The position numbers and the translations under genes were made by a program. DNA of 64,000 nucleotides, from NCBI RefSeq assembly GCF_001007935.1, contig NZ_CP011451.1, positions 372,001 through 436,000 of the forward strand. The letters run 5' to 3'. Every line of letters begins with the position of its first letter. The first letter of the stretch is position 1. Shown piece by piece: positions 22,158 through 31,227 of this stretch. The notes below the pieces were generated by a model that had not been told where the DNA came from, made no database searches, and saw nothing but the letters and a program-made list of their open reading frames with translations. This DNA comes from Nitrosomonas communis. Lineage in GTDB: Bacteria; Pseudomonadota; Gammaproteobacteria; Burkholderiales; Nitrosomonadaceae.

Positions 22158-23510
22158 ATGAAGCTCATTAGTCAGAAAGATAAAGCAGTGACTGACTCTG
22201 CGGTAATAGATATGGCAAACCCAGTCAAGACGGATGAAACAAGCCATGCTCGTTTTGGTTGGTGGATCGTACTGGTTGGGGTGGGCGGCTTTTTTCTTTG
22301 GGCAACATTTGCGCCTTTAGATAAAGGGGTGCCGCTATCCGGTTCGGTAATGGTAGCCACGAATCGTAAAGCAGTTCAACATCAGACTGGCGGTATCGTG
22401 GATGATATTCTGGTAAAAGAAGGCGATGTCGTCAAGGCTGGACAGATACTCGTGAAAATGAATGAAGTGCAAGTTAAAGCACAGGCAGAAATAACACGCG
22501 CCCAGCTCATCACCGCCAGAGCAGTGGAAGCACGACTAATTGCCGAGCGGGATAATAAAGCTGAGATCGATTTCCCCCCCTCTCTGCTTTCAGCAGCTGA
22601 TGACACTCGTGTAAGCAGTAATATCGCTTTGCAGAAGCAGTTGTTTAGTTCGAGACAATCTGCACTGAAGCATGAACTGGCCGCACTGGATGAAAATATC
22701 GCGGGCTTGAGCGTCCAGTTGCGCAATCTGGAATCTTCGCGCGCAAGTAAACAACAACAGCTGAAGTTTTTGAAAGAGCAGCTCGAGAATATGCGAGAAC
22801 TAGCGCAGGATGGCTATGTCCCACGCAATCGTGTACTTGAACTAGAGGGTACACATGCACAATTAATGAGTGATATTTTTGCTGATACTGGTAATATCGG
22901 TCGCACTCAGCGTCAAATTTCAGAATTCAATCTCCGTCGAATCCAGCGTCTGGAGGAGTACCAAAAAGAAGTTCGGCAGCAGTTGACGGATATTCAACAA
23001 GAGGCCGAATCACTTAATAGCCGACTCTCGGCGCAAGATTTTGAATTGGCGAATGTGTTAGTGAAAGCCCCAGTAGATGGGGTTGTTGTTGGAATCAATA
23101 TATTCACGCGTGGAGGTGTTATCGCCCCAGGATTTAATATGATGGATATTGTTCCGACAGAAGATTTGCTAGTCATCGAAGGGCAAGTACCCGTTCATCT
23201 TATTGATAGGGTGCATGCAGGTCTTGACGTAGATTTCATATTTACTGCTTTTAATCAAAATAAAATTCCACGCATACCTGGGTTTGTGACGCATGTATCG
23301 GCAGATCGTTTAACCGAAGAAAAAACGGGTAATCCTTATTATCAATTAAAAGCCAAGGTCAAACCGGAAGGAATGAAACTGCTTGCTGAGTTTCAAATAC
23401 GGGCCGGGATGCCTGTAGAAATTTTTGTAAAAACCGGGGAACGTTCGCTGATGAATTACATGTTGAAACCTTTTCTCGATCGACTTCATAAAACGCTTGT
23501 GGAAGATTAG
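22158..23510 (+). CDS. HlyD-family type I secretion periplasmic adaptor
   Basis: Membrane fusion protein linking the ABC exporter to the outer-membrane channel. The 450-residue protein has a short cytoplasmic N-terminus and one membrane helix (about 35-55, WWIVLVGVGGFFLWATF). A lipoyl/barrel half-motif follows (GGIVDDILVKEGDVVKAGQIL), then a long coiled coil (about 100-290) and a second barrel half (VLVKAPVDGVVVG). This is the PrtE/HasE architecture. It starts 140 bp after the ABC gene and ends 2 bp before the channel gene. Confidence 0.92.
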   Translation: MKLISQKDKAVTDSAVIDMANPVKTDETSHARFGWWIVLVGVGGFFLWATFAPLDKGVPLSGSVMVATNRKAVQHQTGGIVDDILVKEGDVVKAGQILVKMNEVQVKAQAEITRAQLITARAVEARLIAERDNKAEIDFPPSLLSAADDTRVSSNIALQKQLFSSRQSALKHELAALDENIAGLSVQLRNLESSRASKQQQLKFLKEQLENMRELAQDGYVPRNRVLELEGTHAQLMSDIFADTGNIGRTQRQISEFNLRRIQRLEEYQKEVRQQLTDIQQEAESLNSRLSAQDFELANVLVKAPVDGVVVGINIFTRGGVIAPGFNMMDIVPTEDLLVIEGQVPVHLIDRVHAGLDVDFIFTAFNQNKIPRIPGFVTHVSADRLTEEKTGNPYYQLKAKVKPEGMKLLAEFQIRAGMPVEIFVKTGERSLMNYMLKPFLDRLHKTLVED

Positions 23511-23512
23511 CC

Positions 23513-24853
23513 GTGCCGCCGCGTGTGTTTAAGCCATCCTTATTATCAATTGTTGCGCTTACCTTAGCGTGGCAGGCAGGGAGCGTTCAGGCAATGGGTT
23601 TATTAGAGGCTTATGAGGCAGCATTGATGAATGACCCGACCTTTCGTTCAGCAATTCACGAAAATGAAGCTGGTCAGCAATCAATCGCGCTTGGACGGTC
23701 TGGGTTGTTGCCGACCTTGTCTATTTCTCATTTACAGTCATGGAGTCGGGGATCGCAAAGCACAGGTAATGCACCTACATCTTCTCTGAATTTTGATAGT
23801 CAGGTCACTACACTAACGTTGCGGCAACCGCTTTTTAATATGGAAGCAGTAGCTGGTTACGATCAAGGTTATGCACGTGCAAATTCAAGCGAGGCTAAAT
23901 TAATCAGTCAGAGCCATCAACTTATCGTACGATTAGTCGAAGCCTATGCCAATACGCTGCTTGCTCAAGATCGACTGAATCTAGCCAAAGCAGAGCATAA
24001 TGCATTAGAAGAGTTAAAACATGTCAATGAAAATATGTTGAGGCGAGGCGAAGGTACTCAGACAGACTTAATTGAAACGAAATCCAGACATGCTTTATCA
24101 CAGGCCAGAATGATTGAAGCACAAGATGAACTGGAAGTTGCGCGACTTGCTTTGGAAGCAATAATAGGCAAACAAGCGGCGCAGCTTGATTCATTAGCAG
24201 GTGATTTTAAAGTACAGCCTATTTACCCGGCTGATTTTGAGAGTTGGCGTGAGATAGCTATGGAGCGAAATGCTGAGTTAGTTAGCCAGCGGCATCTCGT
24301 GACATCCAATCAACTTGAGGTAAAGAAAAGTCGTGCTGGCCATGCACCTCGTGTTGACTTGGTTGCAAGCTTGAACAGGCAGAATTCTGCTTCATTTCTT
24401 TTCCCTAATCGGGATGCGGAATTTGGGACGGTAGGTGTGGAAGTCAATTTACCGTTGTATGCAGGTGGGCGAGTGGTGGCGACCACTAATCAGGCACAAG
24501 CAAACAAAGCGCGTGCAGAGGCTGATCTGGATGCATTGAGTGATAGGGTTCTTGTGGAATTGCGTAGACAATATCAGTTACTGCAAAGTAGTATTCGGCG
24601 AATAGAATCATTGGATTTAGCCGTTGATTCAGCGCTTTTATTGGTTCAAGCCACTGAGAAAAGCATCAAGGGAGGAATACGCATCAATCTTGATTTGTTG
24701 AATGCGCAAAGCCAGCTTTTTTCCGCACAGATAGATTTGGCAGAAGCACGGTATAATTATCTGCTTGCCTATCTAAGATTGCGTCTAGCGGCAGGTACGC
24801 TGGTTCTGGAAGATATAGAAAAGATTGCTACCTATTTTGTTGCAAAAAATTGA
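23513..24853 (+). CDS. TolC-family outer membrane channel protein
   Basis: Outer-membrane efflux/secretion duct of the type I system. The 446-residue product starts at GTG directly behind the adaptor gene. Its signal peptide ends near SVQA and is followed by MGLLEAYEAALMNDPTFRSA, the TolC-family start. Two repeated coiled-coil halves follow, with VEVNLPLYAGGRV in the second. Length is normal. It is an operon-specific PrtF/HasF homologue rather than necessarily the general TolC. The reading frame is intact. Confidence 0.92.
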   Translation: MPPRVFKPSLLSIVALTLAWQAGSVQAMGLLEAYEAALMNDPTFRSAIHENEAGQQSIALGRSGLLPTLSISHLQSWSRGSQSTGNAPTSSLNFDSQVTTLTLRQPLFNMEAVAGYDQGYARANSSEAKLISQSHQLIVRLVEAYANTLLAQDRLNLAKAEHNALEELKHVNENMLRRGEGTQTDLIETKSRHALSQARMIEAQDELEVARLALEAIIGKQAAQLDSLAGDFKVQPIYPADFESWREIAMERNAELVSQRHLVTSNQLEVKKSRAGHAPRVDLVASLNRQNSASFLFPNRDAEFGTVGVEVNLPLYAGGRVVATTNQAQANKARAEADLDALSDRVLVELRRQYQLLQSSIRRIESLDLAVDSALLLVQATEKSIKGGIRINLDLLNAQSQLFSAQIDLAEARYNYLLAYLRLRLAAGTLVLEDIEKIATYFVAKN

Positions 24854-24897
24854 TCATTATCATTTTGCTTGCCTCAAAAATTCAGGATGAGCTGTTA

Positions 24898-25284
24898 CTA
24901 ACTGCTACTGATTGTCAGTAGCGCTACTTCGTAACCGATTAGCGTGAGGTAACCGAACAATATCAAGTAGAGCAAATGCCTGACTTGGAGTTTCGCAATC
25001 AGCTGGTGGTTATGATGAATAATAAGAAAAATCAGCGCCAATGAAGTAAGTGCGAGCTTGAAGTGAACAAATTTTTCTGTGCTGTCTTCCATCAATATTG
25101 CCATGAAGATATTAAGCTCTGTCCCTCCCCTAGCTAGAATATTAAGCGTTAATAAGGCATCCATCGCACTTAGTAAAACAATTGCAATTGTACATAACAC
25201 AAGATGGGGCGCATATGAATCAACATAAGCGGCCCCTGCACCTGAGCGTCGCTTATTAATACGCCGTCCTTTCTTGATCCCCAC
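24898..25284 (-). CDS. DUF5658-like membrane protein
   Basis: A 128-residue protein with a basic N-terminus (KKGRRINKRRSG) and three predicted membrane helices: around HLVLCTIAIVLLSAMDALLT, KLALTSLALIFLIIHH and LLYLILFGYLTLIGYEVALL. The ALLTLNILARGGTELN segment after helix 1 resembles DUF5658 proteins. Function is unknown. It is convergent with the TolC-like gene (45 bp apart) and on the opposite strand from rpmH, so it is its own unit. Confidence 0.6.
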   Translation of the reverse strand: MGIKKGRRINKRRSGAGAAYVDSYAPHLVLCTIAIVLLSAMDALLTLNILARGGTELNIFMAILMEDSTEKFVHFKLALTSLALIFLIIHHNHQLIAKLQVRHLLYLILFGYLTLIGYEVALLTISSS

Positions 25285-25494
25285 ATGATAAAGGCAAAAA
25301 AAAGGGATACTACCTCGACGATCCCGCGACCGCTGATCAATTATTATCTTATGTTAATCAAAAAGTATGCACTCTCAACAACAAGCACAAAATTATGCTC
25401 CGCTGCAAATGGCTAAAATGGTAGCAAAATGATCATGAATGGAGATTATTTGTGTAATGTTGAGCCAGTTCAAGTGTACTGATGTACAGGTATT

Positions 25495-25597
25495 ATTCCA
25501 TTTCTAAATCAAAACTGACTTTGTCGGTTTCTCCTTGCCGTATTATTTATACTGTCTGCGGTTCACCTTCGTGTCATTTTTGATTTAGAAATGGAAT
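25495..25597. repeat. MITE-like palindromic repeat, copy 1
   Basis: A 103-bp element with perfect 20-bp terminal inverted repeats, ATTCCATTTCTAAATCAAAA at both ends, around a central TCCTTGCCGTATTATTTATACTG-type core. Two diverged copies lie at 58685-58787 and 59715-59826 in the opposite orientation. The transcript would form one long hairpin. It sits in the 454-bp gap between the DUF5658 gene and rpmH, which otherwise shows only the rpmH promoter. Confidence 0.75.
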
Positions 25598-25653
25598 TAC
25601 AAAAAGTTAGCATTATCAGTCAAGTCTTTATGGTGTTTATCATGAAAATAAAG

Positions 25654-25685
25654 TTGACATCAATGCCCATAACAGGTTGTAATAT
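25654..25685 (+). promoter_or_regulatory. Probable sigma-70 promoter of rpmH
   Basis: TTGACA at 25654-25659 and TGTAAT/TAATAT at 25678-25685 with 18-20 bp spacing, about 54 bp before the rpmH ATG. It would drive the rpmH-rnpA-yidD block. Confidence 0.5.
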
Positions 25686-25738
25686 GCGGTTCTATTGAGT
25701 AAGTAATTATCAAATTAATTAATAACCTATAAAACATA

Positions 25739-25873
25739 ATGAAACGTACATACCAACCATCTGTTATTCGCAGGAAACGTACACACGGTTTCCTTGTGCG
25801 CATGAGAACCCGCGGTGGCGCAGCGGTCATTCGTGCGCGTAGAGCCAAAGGCCGAGCTCGTTTGAGTGTCTAG
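25739..25873 (+). CDS. rpmH: 50S ribosomal protein L34
   Basis: A 44-residue, very basic ribosomal protein, [20 protein letters not shown] and onward to ARLSV. It is full length and canonical for L34. It is the first gene of the conserved rpmH-rnpA-yidD-yidC-mnmE cluster commonly found near the origin. rnpA follows after 45 bp. Confidence 0.97.
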   Translation: MKRTYQPSVIRRKRTHGFLVRMRTRGGAAVIRARRAKGRARLSV

Positions 25874-25918
25874 AAGACAATTCATAAAAAGATGCGCACA
25901 CCTTTATCGAATGGATAG

Positions 25919-26278
25919 GTGAGGAATTATTCTTTCTCTAAGAAACGGCGGTTGCATAAAGCGACGGAGTTTCAGGCTGTTATTCGTTTTAGGTGCACGG
26001 TTAGTGGTGAATTTCTCCAGTTCTGTGTAAAACCGAACAATTTGGCTCATCCCCGACTAGGACTGATCGTTGCAAAGAAGCTGGAGCGACATGCAATCAA
26101 GCGGAATCGTATAAAACGATTGCTTCGAGAGGTATTTCGTAGAAACCAGCAAGAATTGGACAAAATGGACTGTGTTTTTCGGCTACAGCGCTCATTAACT
26201 CAGATTGACTCTGTTCGCATCTGGCAGGAAGCTGAAATGCTAATACATAAACTTAGGACGAAACAATGTTACGATTGA
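25919..26278 (+). CDS. rnpA: Ribonuclease P protein component
   Basis: Protein subunit of RNase P, which assists the catalytic RNA in maturing tRNA 5' ends. The 119-residue product has the family signature [18 protein letters not shown] (the RNR motif). The start is GTG 25919, because an in-frame stop lies directly upstream and no better ATG exists. AGGTGAGG around the start offers a weak ribosome site. It overlaps yidD by 13 bp. Confidence 0.96.
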   Translation: MRNYSFSKKRRLHKATEFQAVIRFRCTVSGEFLQFCVKPNNLAHPRLGLIVAKKLERHAIKRNRIKRLLREVFRRNQQELDKMDCVFRLQRSLTQIDSVRIWQEAEMLIHKLRTKQCYD

Positions 26279-26475
26279 TGATAGGTCTTATCAAGCTATA
26301 TCAATATTGCATTAGTCCTTTTTTTCCACCTTCCTGTCGCTTTAGCCCAACTTGTTCAAATTATGCAAGCGAGGCACTGACAAAATATGGGCTTATCAAA
26401 GGAATGAGATTGAGCATAGGTCGTATTTTACGTTGTCATCCGTGGAATCATGGTGGTTATGATCCTATTCCCTAA
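26266..26475 (+). CDS. yidD: Membrane protein insertion efficiency factor YidD
   Basis: A 69-residue YidD-family protein that supports membrane protein insertion alongside YidC. It has the family core [20 protein letters not shown] with conserved cysteines and the C-terminal [17 protein letters not shown]. It overlaps rnpA by 13 bp, a conserved arrangement, and precedes yidC by 46 bp. Confidence 0.96.
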   Translation: MLRLMIGLIKLYQYCISPFFPPSCRFSPTCSNYASEALTKYGLIKGMRLSIGRILRCHPWNHGGYDPIP

Positions 26476-26521
26476 AAACTTTAAAAAAGATTATCGCTAT
26501 AACTAGTTTGACTAGATTAAG

Positions 26522-28261
26522 ATGGAAACAAAAAAAATTGTATTGATCATCATTTTTAGCACATCGTTGCTATTTCTTTGGGATGCATGGGTAAAGGAGC
26601 GGGAGAGACTAGATCAATTGGCAGCTGGCCCAGCAGCCAGTACAGTCACCACTGAGAATGCACAGTCTCAGCAGAGCCATGATGCGTTACCTGTTCCGGG
26701 TGATACACTCACTTCTTCTCAATCAGATACTGCACAGGTACCAGGAGCTGAAGAGGCACCATCAACTGTGACACCACGTTTATTGGCAACAGGCGAGCAA
26801 GTTAAAGTCGTTACTGATATGGTGATAGCAGAGATTGATACCGTTGGAGGAGATCTTCGCCGTCTGGAATTACTCAAGCACCCATCCCGTGAAAATAAAG
26901 AAATCCCTTATGCATTGCTGCAAAGTCAAGGCTCCCGCATTAGCGTGGCACAATCAGGCCTGATTGGAGATGGTCTGCCCAATCATAAGACGGAATACAA
27001 GCTAGCTTCAGATACGCATAATTACAGCTTGGCAGCTGATCAAGACAAGGTAGTCATTCGTCTTATTGCTCAAGAAGTAAACGGCGTACAAGTTGCTAAA
27101 ATCTATACTTTTCATCGTGGTAGCTATGTCATCGATGTTCAATTTGAAGTGAAAAATCTGGGAGAGGCAACCATCTGGCCATTTGCTTATTTCCAGATAT
27201 TGCGGGATAACGTACCACCTGCAGGCGAGACAATGATGATTCCTACTTATCTAGGTGCTGCTATTTATACCGAGGATGAGAAGTTTCAAAAAATTCAGTT
27301 TTCTGATTTAGATAAAAATAAAGCAGATTACCCACAAAATGCAGATAATGGCTGGATCGCTATGCTGGAGCACTATTTCGTTTCAGCCTGGCTACCAGAA
27401 CAAACAATCCCTCGAGAGTATTTTGCAAAACGGATAAGTGATAACTTATACACCGCTGGTGTGATCGCACCGGTTGGTGCCATTGCGCCCGGTCAAACAA
27501 CAAGCATAACGATGCCACTGTATGAAGGGCCGCAGGAGCAGGACAAACTGGCAGAATTGGCACCTGGTTTGGAGCTGACAGTGGATTATGGTTGGCTTAC
27601 GGTGATTGCTGTTCCATTATTCTGGCTACTTTCGTTTTACCATGAATGGGTTGGTAACTGGGGGGTTGCTATCATCCTTCTGACGATGACGGTCAAGTTT
27701 TTATTTTTCCCGTTGTCAGCGGCAGGTTATCGGTCCATGGCTAAATTGCGTTTAGTGACACCGAAGCTACAACGTATCCAGGAACAATACAAAGGCGATC
27801 GCCAACAAATGCACCAGGCAATGATGCAGCTTTACAAAGAAGAAAAAATTAATCCGATGGGCGGGTGCCTTCCTATTCTAGTGCAAATTCCTGTGTTTAT
27901 TGCTCTGTTCTGGACGCTGCTTGCTGCTGTTGAGCTACGCTATGCACCGTTCGCATTGTGGATTACGGATTTGTCTTCACCTGATCCTTACTACGTATTG
28001 CCTGTGTTAATGGGGATTTCAATGTTCGTTCAATTTAAATTGAACCCCAAGCCGACTGATCCAATACAGGCTAAAGTCATGCAGATCATGCCACTCATGT
28101 TTAGTATATTTTTCTTCTTCTTCCCGGCTGGTCTGGTATTGTATTCATTAGTGAACAATGTGCTATCAATTGCCCAACAGTGGCAGATAACACGAATGTA
28201 TGGACAACCTGCTGCACCAGTAGCAGACAAAAAGAAAGTAAGAGAAAAAAGAAAATCTTAA
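26522..28261 (+). CDS. yidC: Membrane protein insertase YidC
   Basis: Inner-membrane insertase and Sec-associated chaperone. The 579-residue protein has the Gram-negative form. An N-terminal membrane helix (IVLIIIFSTSLLFLWDAW) leads into a large periplasmic domain (about 60-350). The five-helix insertase core follows, including MGGCLPILVQIPVFIALFW, and the C-terminus is basic. Frames are intact. mnmE follows after a 152-bp gap. Confidence 0.97.
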   Translation: METKKIVLIIIFSTSLLFLWDAWVKERERLDQLAAGPAASTVTTENAQSQQSHDALPVPGDTLTSSQSDTAQVPGAEEAPSTVTPRLLATGEQVKVVTDMVIAEIDTVGGDLRRLELLKHPSRENKEIPYALLQSQGSRISVAQSGLIGDGLPNHKTEYKLASDTHNYSLAADQDKVVIRLIAQEVNGVQVAKIYTFHRGSYVIDVQFEVKNLGEATIWPFAYFQILRDNVPPAGETMMIPTYLGAAIYTEDEKFQKIQFSDLDKNKADYPQNADNGWIAMLEHYFVSAWLPEQTIPREYFAKRISDNLYTAGVIAPVGAIAPGQTTSITMPLYEGPQEQDKLAELAPGLELTVDYGWLTVIAVPLFWLLSFYHEWVGNWGVAIILLTMTVKFLFFPLSAAGYRSMAKLRLVTPKLQRIQEQYKGDRQQMHQAMMQLYKEEKINPMGGCLPILVQIPVFIALFWTLLAAVELRYAPFALWITDLSSPDPYYVLPVLMGISMFVQFKLNPKPTDPIQAKVMQIMPLMFSIFFFFFPAGLVLYSLVNNVLSIAQQWQITRMYGQPAAPVADKKKVREKRKS

Positions 28262-28277
28262 AAAGTTGTTCTATAGA

Positions 28278-28316
28278 AGTGAGCGTATTATGTATTATGT
28301 TGCATAAGCGCTCACT
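28278..28316 (+). terminator. Possible hairpin between yidC and mnmE
   Basis: AGTGAGCG at 28278-28285 pairs with CGCTCACT at 28309-28316, with a 23-base loop that can pair further (TTATG/CATAA). No strong T tract follows, so it may be an attenuator or mRNA-end hairpin rather than an intrinsic terminator. Confidence 0.35.
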
Positions 28317-28413
28317 CTATCTTTAGAAAAGCTTCGTTATTACAAACATTAAGTATCAAGTCACATTTATTTCCTTAAACAGTAAAGTTTAAAGCCTTAC
28401 CTAGAAGAATCAT

Positions 28414-29769
28414 ATGCTTAGCAATGACATCATTGCTGCCATTGCCACTCCGCCTGGAAGAGGAGGTATTGGTGTAATACGTATTTCCGGTAGAAATTTG
28501 CAATCTCTTGCTAAAGCCATTCTCGATTCAATTCCTCATCCCCGTAATGCGCATTTAAGTTATTTTCTTGATGAGAATGGCCATACGATCGACCAAGGTA
28601 TCGCCATTTATTATCCATCTCCGCATTCTTATACCGGTGAAGATGTACTTGAATTACAAGGTCATGGTGGTCCGGCTGTTATCAACTTACTCTTGTCGCG
28701 TTGCCTTCAATTGGGTGCCAGATTAGCTGAACCAGGCGAATTTACACTACGTGCCTTTCTTAACAATAAGCTTGATCTAGTCCAAGCTGAAAGCATAGGG
28801 GATCTAATTGACGCGACTACGGCAGATGCCGCACGCTGCGCCATGCGCTCCTTGCAAGGAGAGTTTTCTGCCACTATTCAAACATTGGTGCGAGCATTAA
28901 TCGATTTGCGCATGCTGGTCGAAGCCACGCTCGATTTTCCAGAAGAAGAGATCGATTTCCTGAAATCGGTCCATGCAGCAACGCGATTGCAGGATATTCG
29001 TGGAAAACTGGAACGCGTTCTAGTTTCATCCCGCCAGGGCAGTCTGCTACAAGAAGGAGTAAAGGTCGTGCTGGTTGGGCAGCCTAATGTCGGTAAATCT
29101 AGTCTGATGAATCGGTTGTCCGGGGATGAAGTGGCCATTGTGACAGAAATACCTGGCACAACGCGCGATACCATTCAACAATTGATTCAGATTGAAGGCA
29201 TACCGGTGCACATTATCGATACCGCTGGATTGAGAGAAACTACCGATATAGTTGAGAAAAGTGGCATCGCTCGCACTCATGCTGCGATCAAGAAAGCAGA
29301 CCTGACACTATTGCTGATCGATAGCCGCTATGGCCTGACAGATGCAGATCAGCAAATATTGCAAAGCTTACCGGCTGACTTGCCGCTACTCACGGTCTTT
29401 AATAAAATCGATTTATTAAGTGAAAGTGCTCGAATCGAGAAGGAGCCAGGCAAACCTATTGTTCATCTCTCAGCTAAAACAGGCGCTGGCCTAGAATCAT
29501 TGCGCATGAAAATGCTTGAGATAATCGGTTGGCAATCCAATATCGCAGGTGAAGGCATATTCCTGGCACGACAACGGCATCTGCAAGCGCTGAACAAAGC
29601 TAAAACACATCTTGATAATGCAATCCCATGGGTGGAAAACGGAAGACAATTAGAGTTATTGGCGGAAGAATTACGGTTGGCACAAACCGCATTGTCATCA
29701 ATTACAGGAGAATTTACTGCTGATGATTTATTGGGTGAGATTTTTTCACGATTTTGCATTGGAAAATAA
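28414..29769 (+). CDS. mnmE: tRNA modification GTPase MnmE
   Basis: GTPase that, with MnmG, adds (carboxymethyl)aminomethyl groups to the wobble uridine of several tRNAs. The 451 residues include the N-terminal folate-binding domain ([20 protein letters not shown]), the G domain with [14 protein letters not shown] near residue 222, DTAGLRET and NKID, and the C-terminal FCIGK catalytic cysteine motif. It is complete and intact, and the last gene of the conserved block. Confidence 0.98.
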   Translation: MLSNDIIAAIATPPGRGGIGVIRISGRNLQSLAKAILDSIPHPRNAHLSYFLDENGHTIDQGIAIYYPSPHSYTGEDVLELQGHGGPAVINLLLSRCLQLGARLAEPGEFTLRAFLNNKLDLVQAESIGDLIDATTADAARCAMRSLQGEFSATIQTLVRALIDLRMLVEATLDFPEEEIDFLKSVHAATRLQDIRGKLERVLVSSRQGSLLQEGVKVVLVGQPNVGKSSLMNRLSGDEVAIVTEIPGTTRDTIQQLIQIEGIPVHIIDTAGLRETTDIVEKSGIARTHAAIKKADLTLLLIDSRYGLTDADQQILQSLPADLPLLTVFNKIDLLSESARIEKEPGKPIVHLSAKTGAGLESLRMKMLEIIGWQSNIAGEGIFLARQRHLQALNKAKTHLDNAIPWVENGRQLELLAEELRLAQTALSSITGEFTADDLLGEIFSRFCIGK

Positions 29770-29877
29770 TTACTCTTCCGATCGATTCTAACTTATTCCA
29801 CAAAACTACTGATATATCATCCTATAGTTAGTGTCAGCCCGAAACCCTCTTCTCCGATAAGAAACATGGGGTTGCGC

Positions 29878-30318
29878 CTAATTTAAGAAATGAAGATTTC
29901 TGAGGAATTGAGTTAAAGTGACGTTATTAGGTGGTTTTGGCGCATTTTCAAGCAAAACAATTCCAAATTTCGATAGTGGATTCAAATCAGCGAAAATATT
30001 GTCCTCAAAGACAAACAGTTCATGATTTTCATTTTCTTGCTCATCCTGTTTAGATGTGAATGACGAAAATAGCGTCATCCATATTGATCGCGTTTTCTGC
30101 CGTAGATAGTAACCACGAATGGTCTTCTACAGAATACGCTGAAGCAACGGTAGCAATTCCTCAGGTGATTTGTCTGCATATTTCTCGGTCAGTTTCATCA
30201 TTGAATCCTGCACAATGTCCAACGCCGCATGTTCGTCCTGTACAGCAAACAACGCCTGCTTATACGCACGCAGTTCAACCTTGCTCAAAAAATCAGAAAA
30301 CTCTCGTCGAGTAGCCAG
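29878..30318 (-). pseudogene. Decayed ECF-type RNA polymerase sigma factor
   Basis: The minus-strand translation reads ATRREFSDFLSKVELRAYKQ..., then FAVQDEHAALDIVQDSMMKL, a sigma-70 region-2 core, in one frame. The frame is broken by an in-frame TAG at 30127-30129. The expected start codon reads CTG, and the protein diverges after FEDNIFADLNPLSK, so region 4 is missing. An intact homologue would be about 180-200 residues with a C-terminal helix-turn-helix. The regulon and any anti-sigma partner are not visible. It cannot make a working sigma factor as written. Confidence 0.7.
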
Positions 30319-30640
30319 AATGGTTTATCTTAATGAAGAATTCGAACCATTTCCTGGAGGACACGAAAAGCTGCAAAAATTTCTGATTCTATTGAGAAGT
30401 GAAGAGGCAAGCCCAGGACAGGCCTAAATTGACAAAAGTGAGAGAATAACTTGCATGCTCACTTTAACTTTAATGTTGATGGCTCTGTAAAATACCGGTA
30501 TGAAAAAATAAGCTGATTTCATTTGCTAGTTCCTAGCTACCAAAAATTACTCCAATAAAACTGTAGCCATTCTTATTCTACGCACCGAACATCTCAAAGC
30601 ATGCTGTTTTTTCAAGAACGCTGCTGCATGACCTACTTCA
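30319..30640. other. Gene-free stretch between two pseudogenes
   Basis: 322 bp with no supported coding region on either strand. The short plus-strand frame reaching 30427 lies largely over the sigma-factor remnant and has no ribosome site I trust. Confidence 0.5.
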
Positions 30641-30667
30641 AATGGGATCAGATTGTCTGATCCCATT
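30641..30667. repeat. Perfect 12-bp inverted repeat (hairpin)
   Basis: AATGGGATCAGA (30641-30652), loop TTG, then TCTGATCCCATT (30656-30667). The arms pair perfectly. It lies just 3' of the groEL remnant on the minus strand. It could be an old terminator or an insertion scar. No T run follows on the minus strand. Confidence 0.6.
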
Positions 30668-30710
30668 GTAGGGTTTGGTATTTTAAGGTTATGTTCCATT
30701 CTTTGTCCAA

Positions 30711-30873
30711 TCATCGATTATTAGGCACCAGCGATGGCCCATAGGCACGCTCCACAATGACATTGTGCCCCTCTTGGTGCCAATGTAACTTTGACCGTAT
30801 TGGCCAGTATATTCATCCATGCGATAATTTTAGCGCTTACCGCTTGCCGGAACAGAATCTGTTTTGCGGGCAA
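30711..30873 (-). pseudogene. groEL (chaperonin) N-terminal fragment
   Basis: The minus-strand translation gives LPAKQILFRQAVSAKIIAWM, then NILANTVKVTLAPRG, and after a one-base shift near 30768-30771 (a CCCC run) HNVIVERAYGPSLVPNN. This follows the GroEL N-terminus pattern (NILANAVKVTLGPKG, RNVVLERSFG). An AGGAGG ribosome site survives upstream. Only about 55 residues of roughly 540 remain, so this is a scar of a duplicated or rearranged groEL. Confidence 0.6.
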
Positions 30874-31227
30874 TGTTGCCTCCTGAGTGAATGTCAAGTG
30901 ATATTGCCTGGGTTACCTTACTCCATCATGCCAAAGATTATCGACTAGCCTGCAAGCAGGCCATTTATATTAGATTATCAATAAGAGGACTAAATAAGTA
31001 AAAATCCTTAGTTTTTCATGAAGAAAACTACGGCTACTTTACGTCATTTCTTATCCGCCTATCCTGCAATCAGGCGTTGGCAGCTTGACAACAAAAGGAC
31101 GACCATGCATATGAACACGATCAGAGATCTTGCGACATAACCAGGATACCAATAACATAAGCGAATCCATATGTTTATTGTGCTCTCGATTTTGTAGTCT
31201 GGACATCACTTTTTAACATTCCTAATC
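30874..31227. other. Gene-free stretch upstream of the YeiH-like gene
   Basis: 354 bp without a supported coding region. The promoter of the downstream exporter should be here but I could not define it. Confidence 0.5.

Noticed and set aside
25495-25597. Considered as an intrinsic terminator or CRISPR-type repeat
   Set aside because: The stem is too long, there is no T tract, and single dispersed copies lack spacers. No CRISPR array or cas gene was seen in the window.
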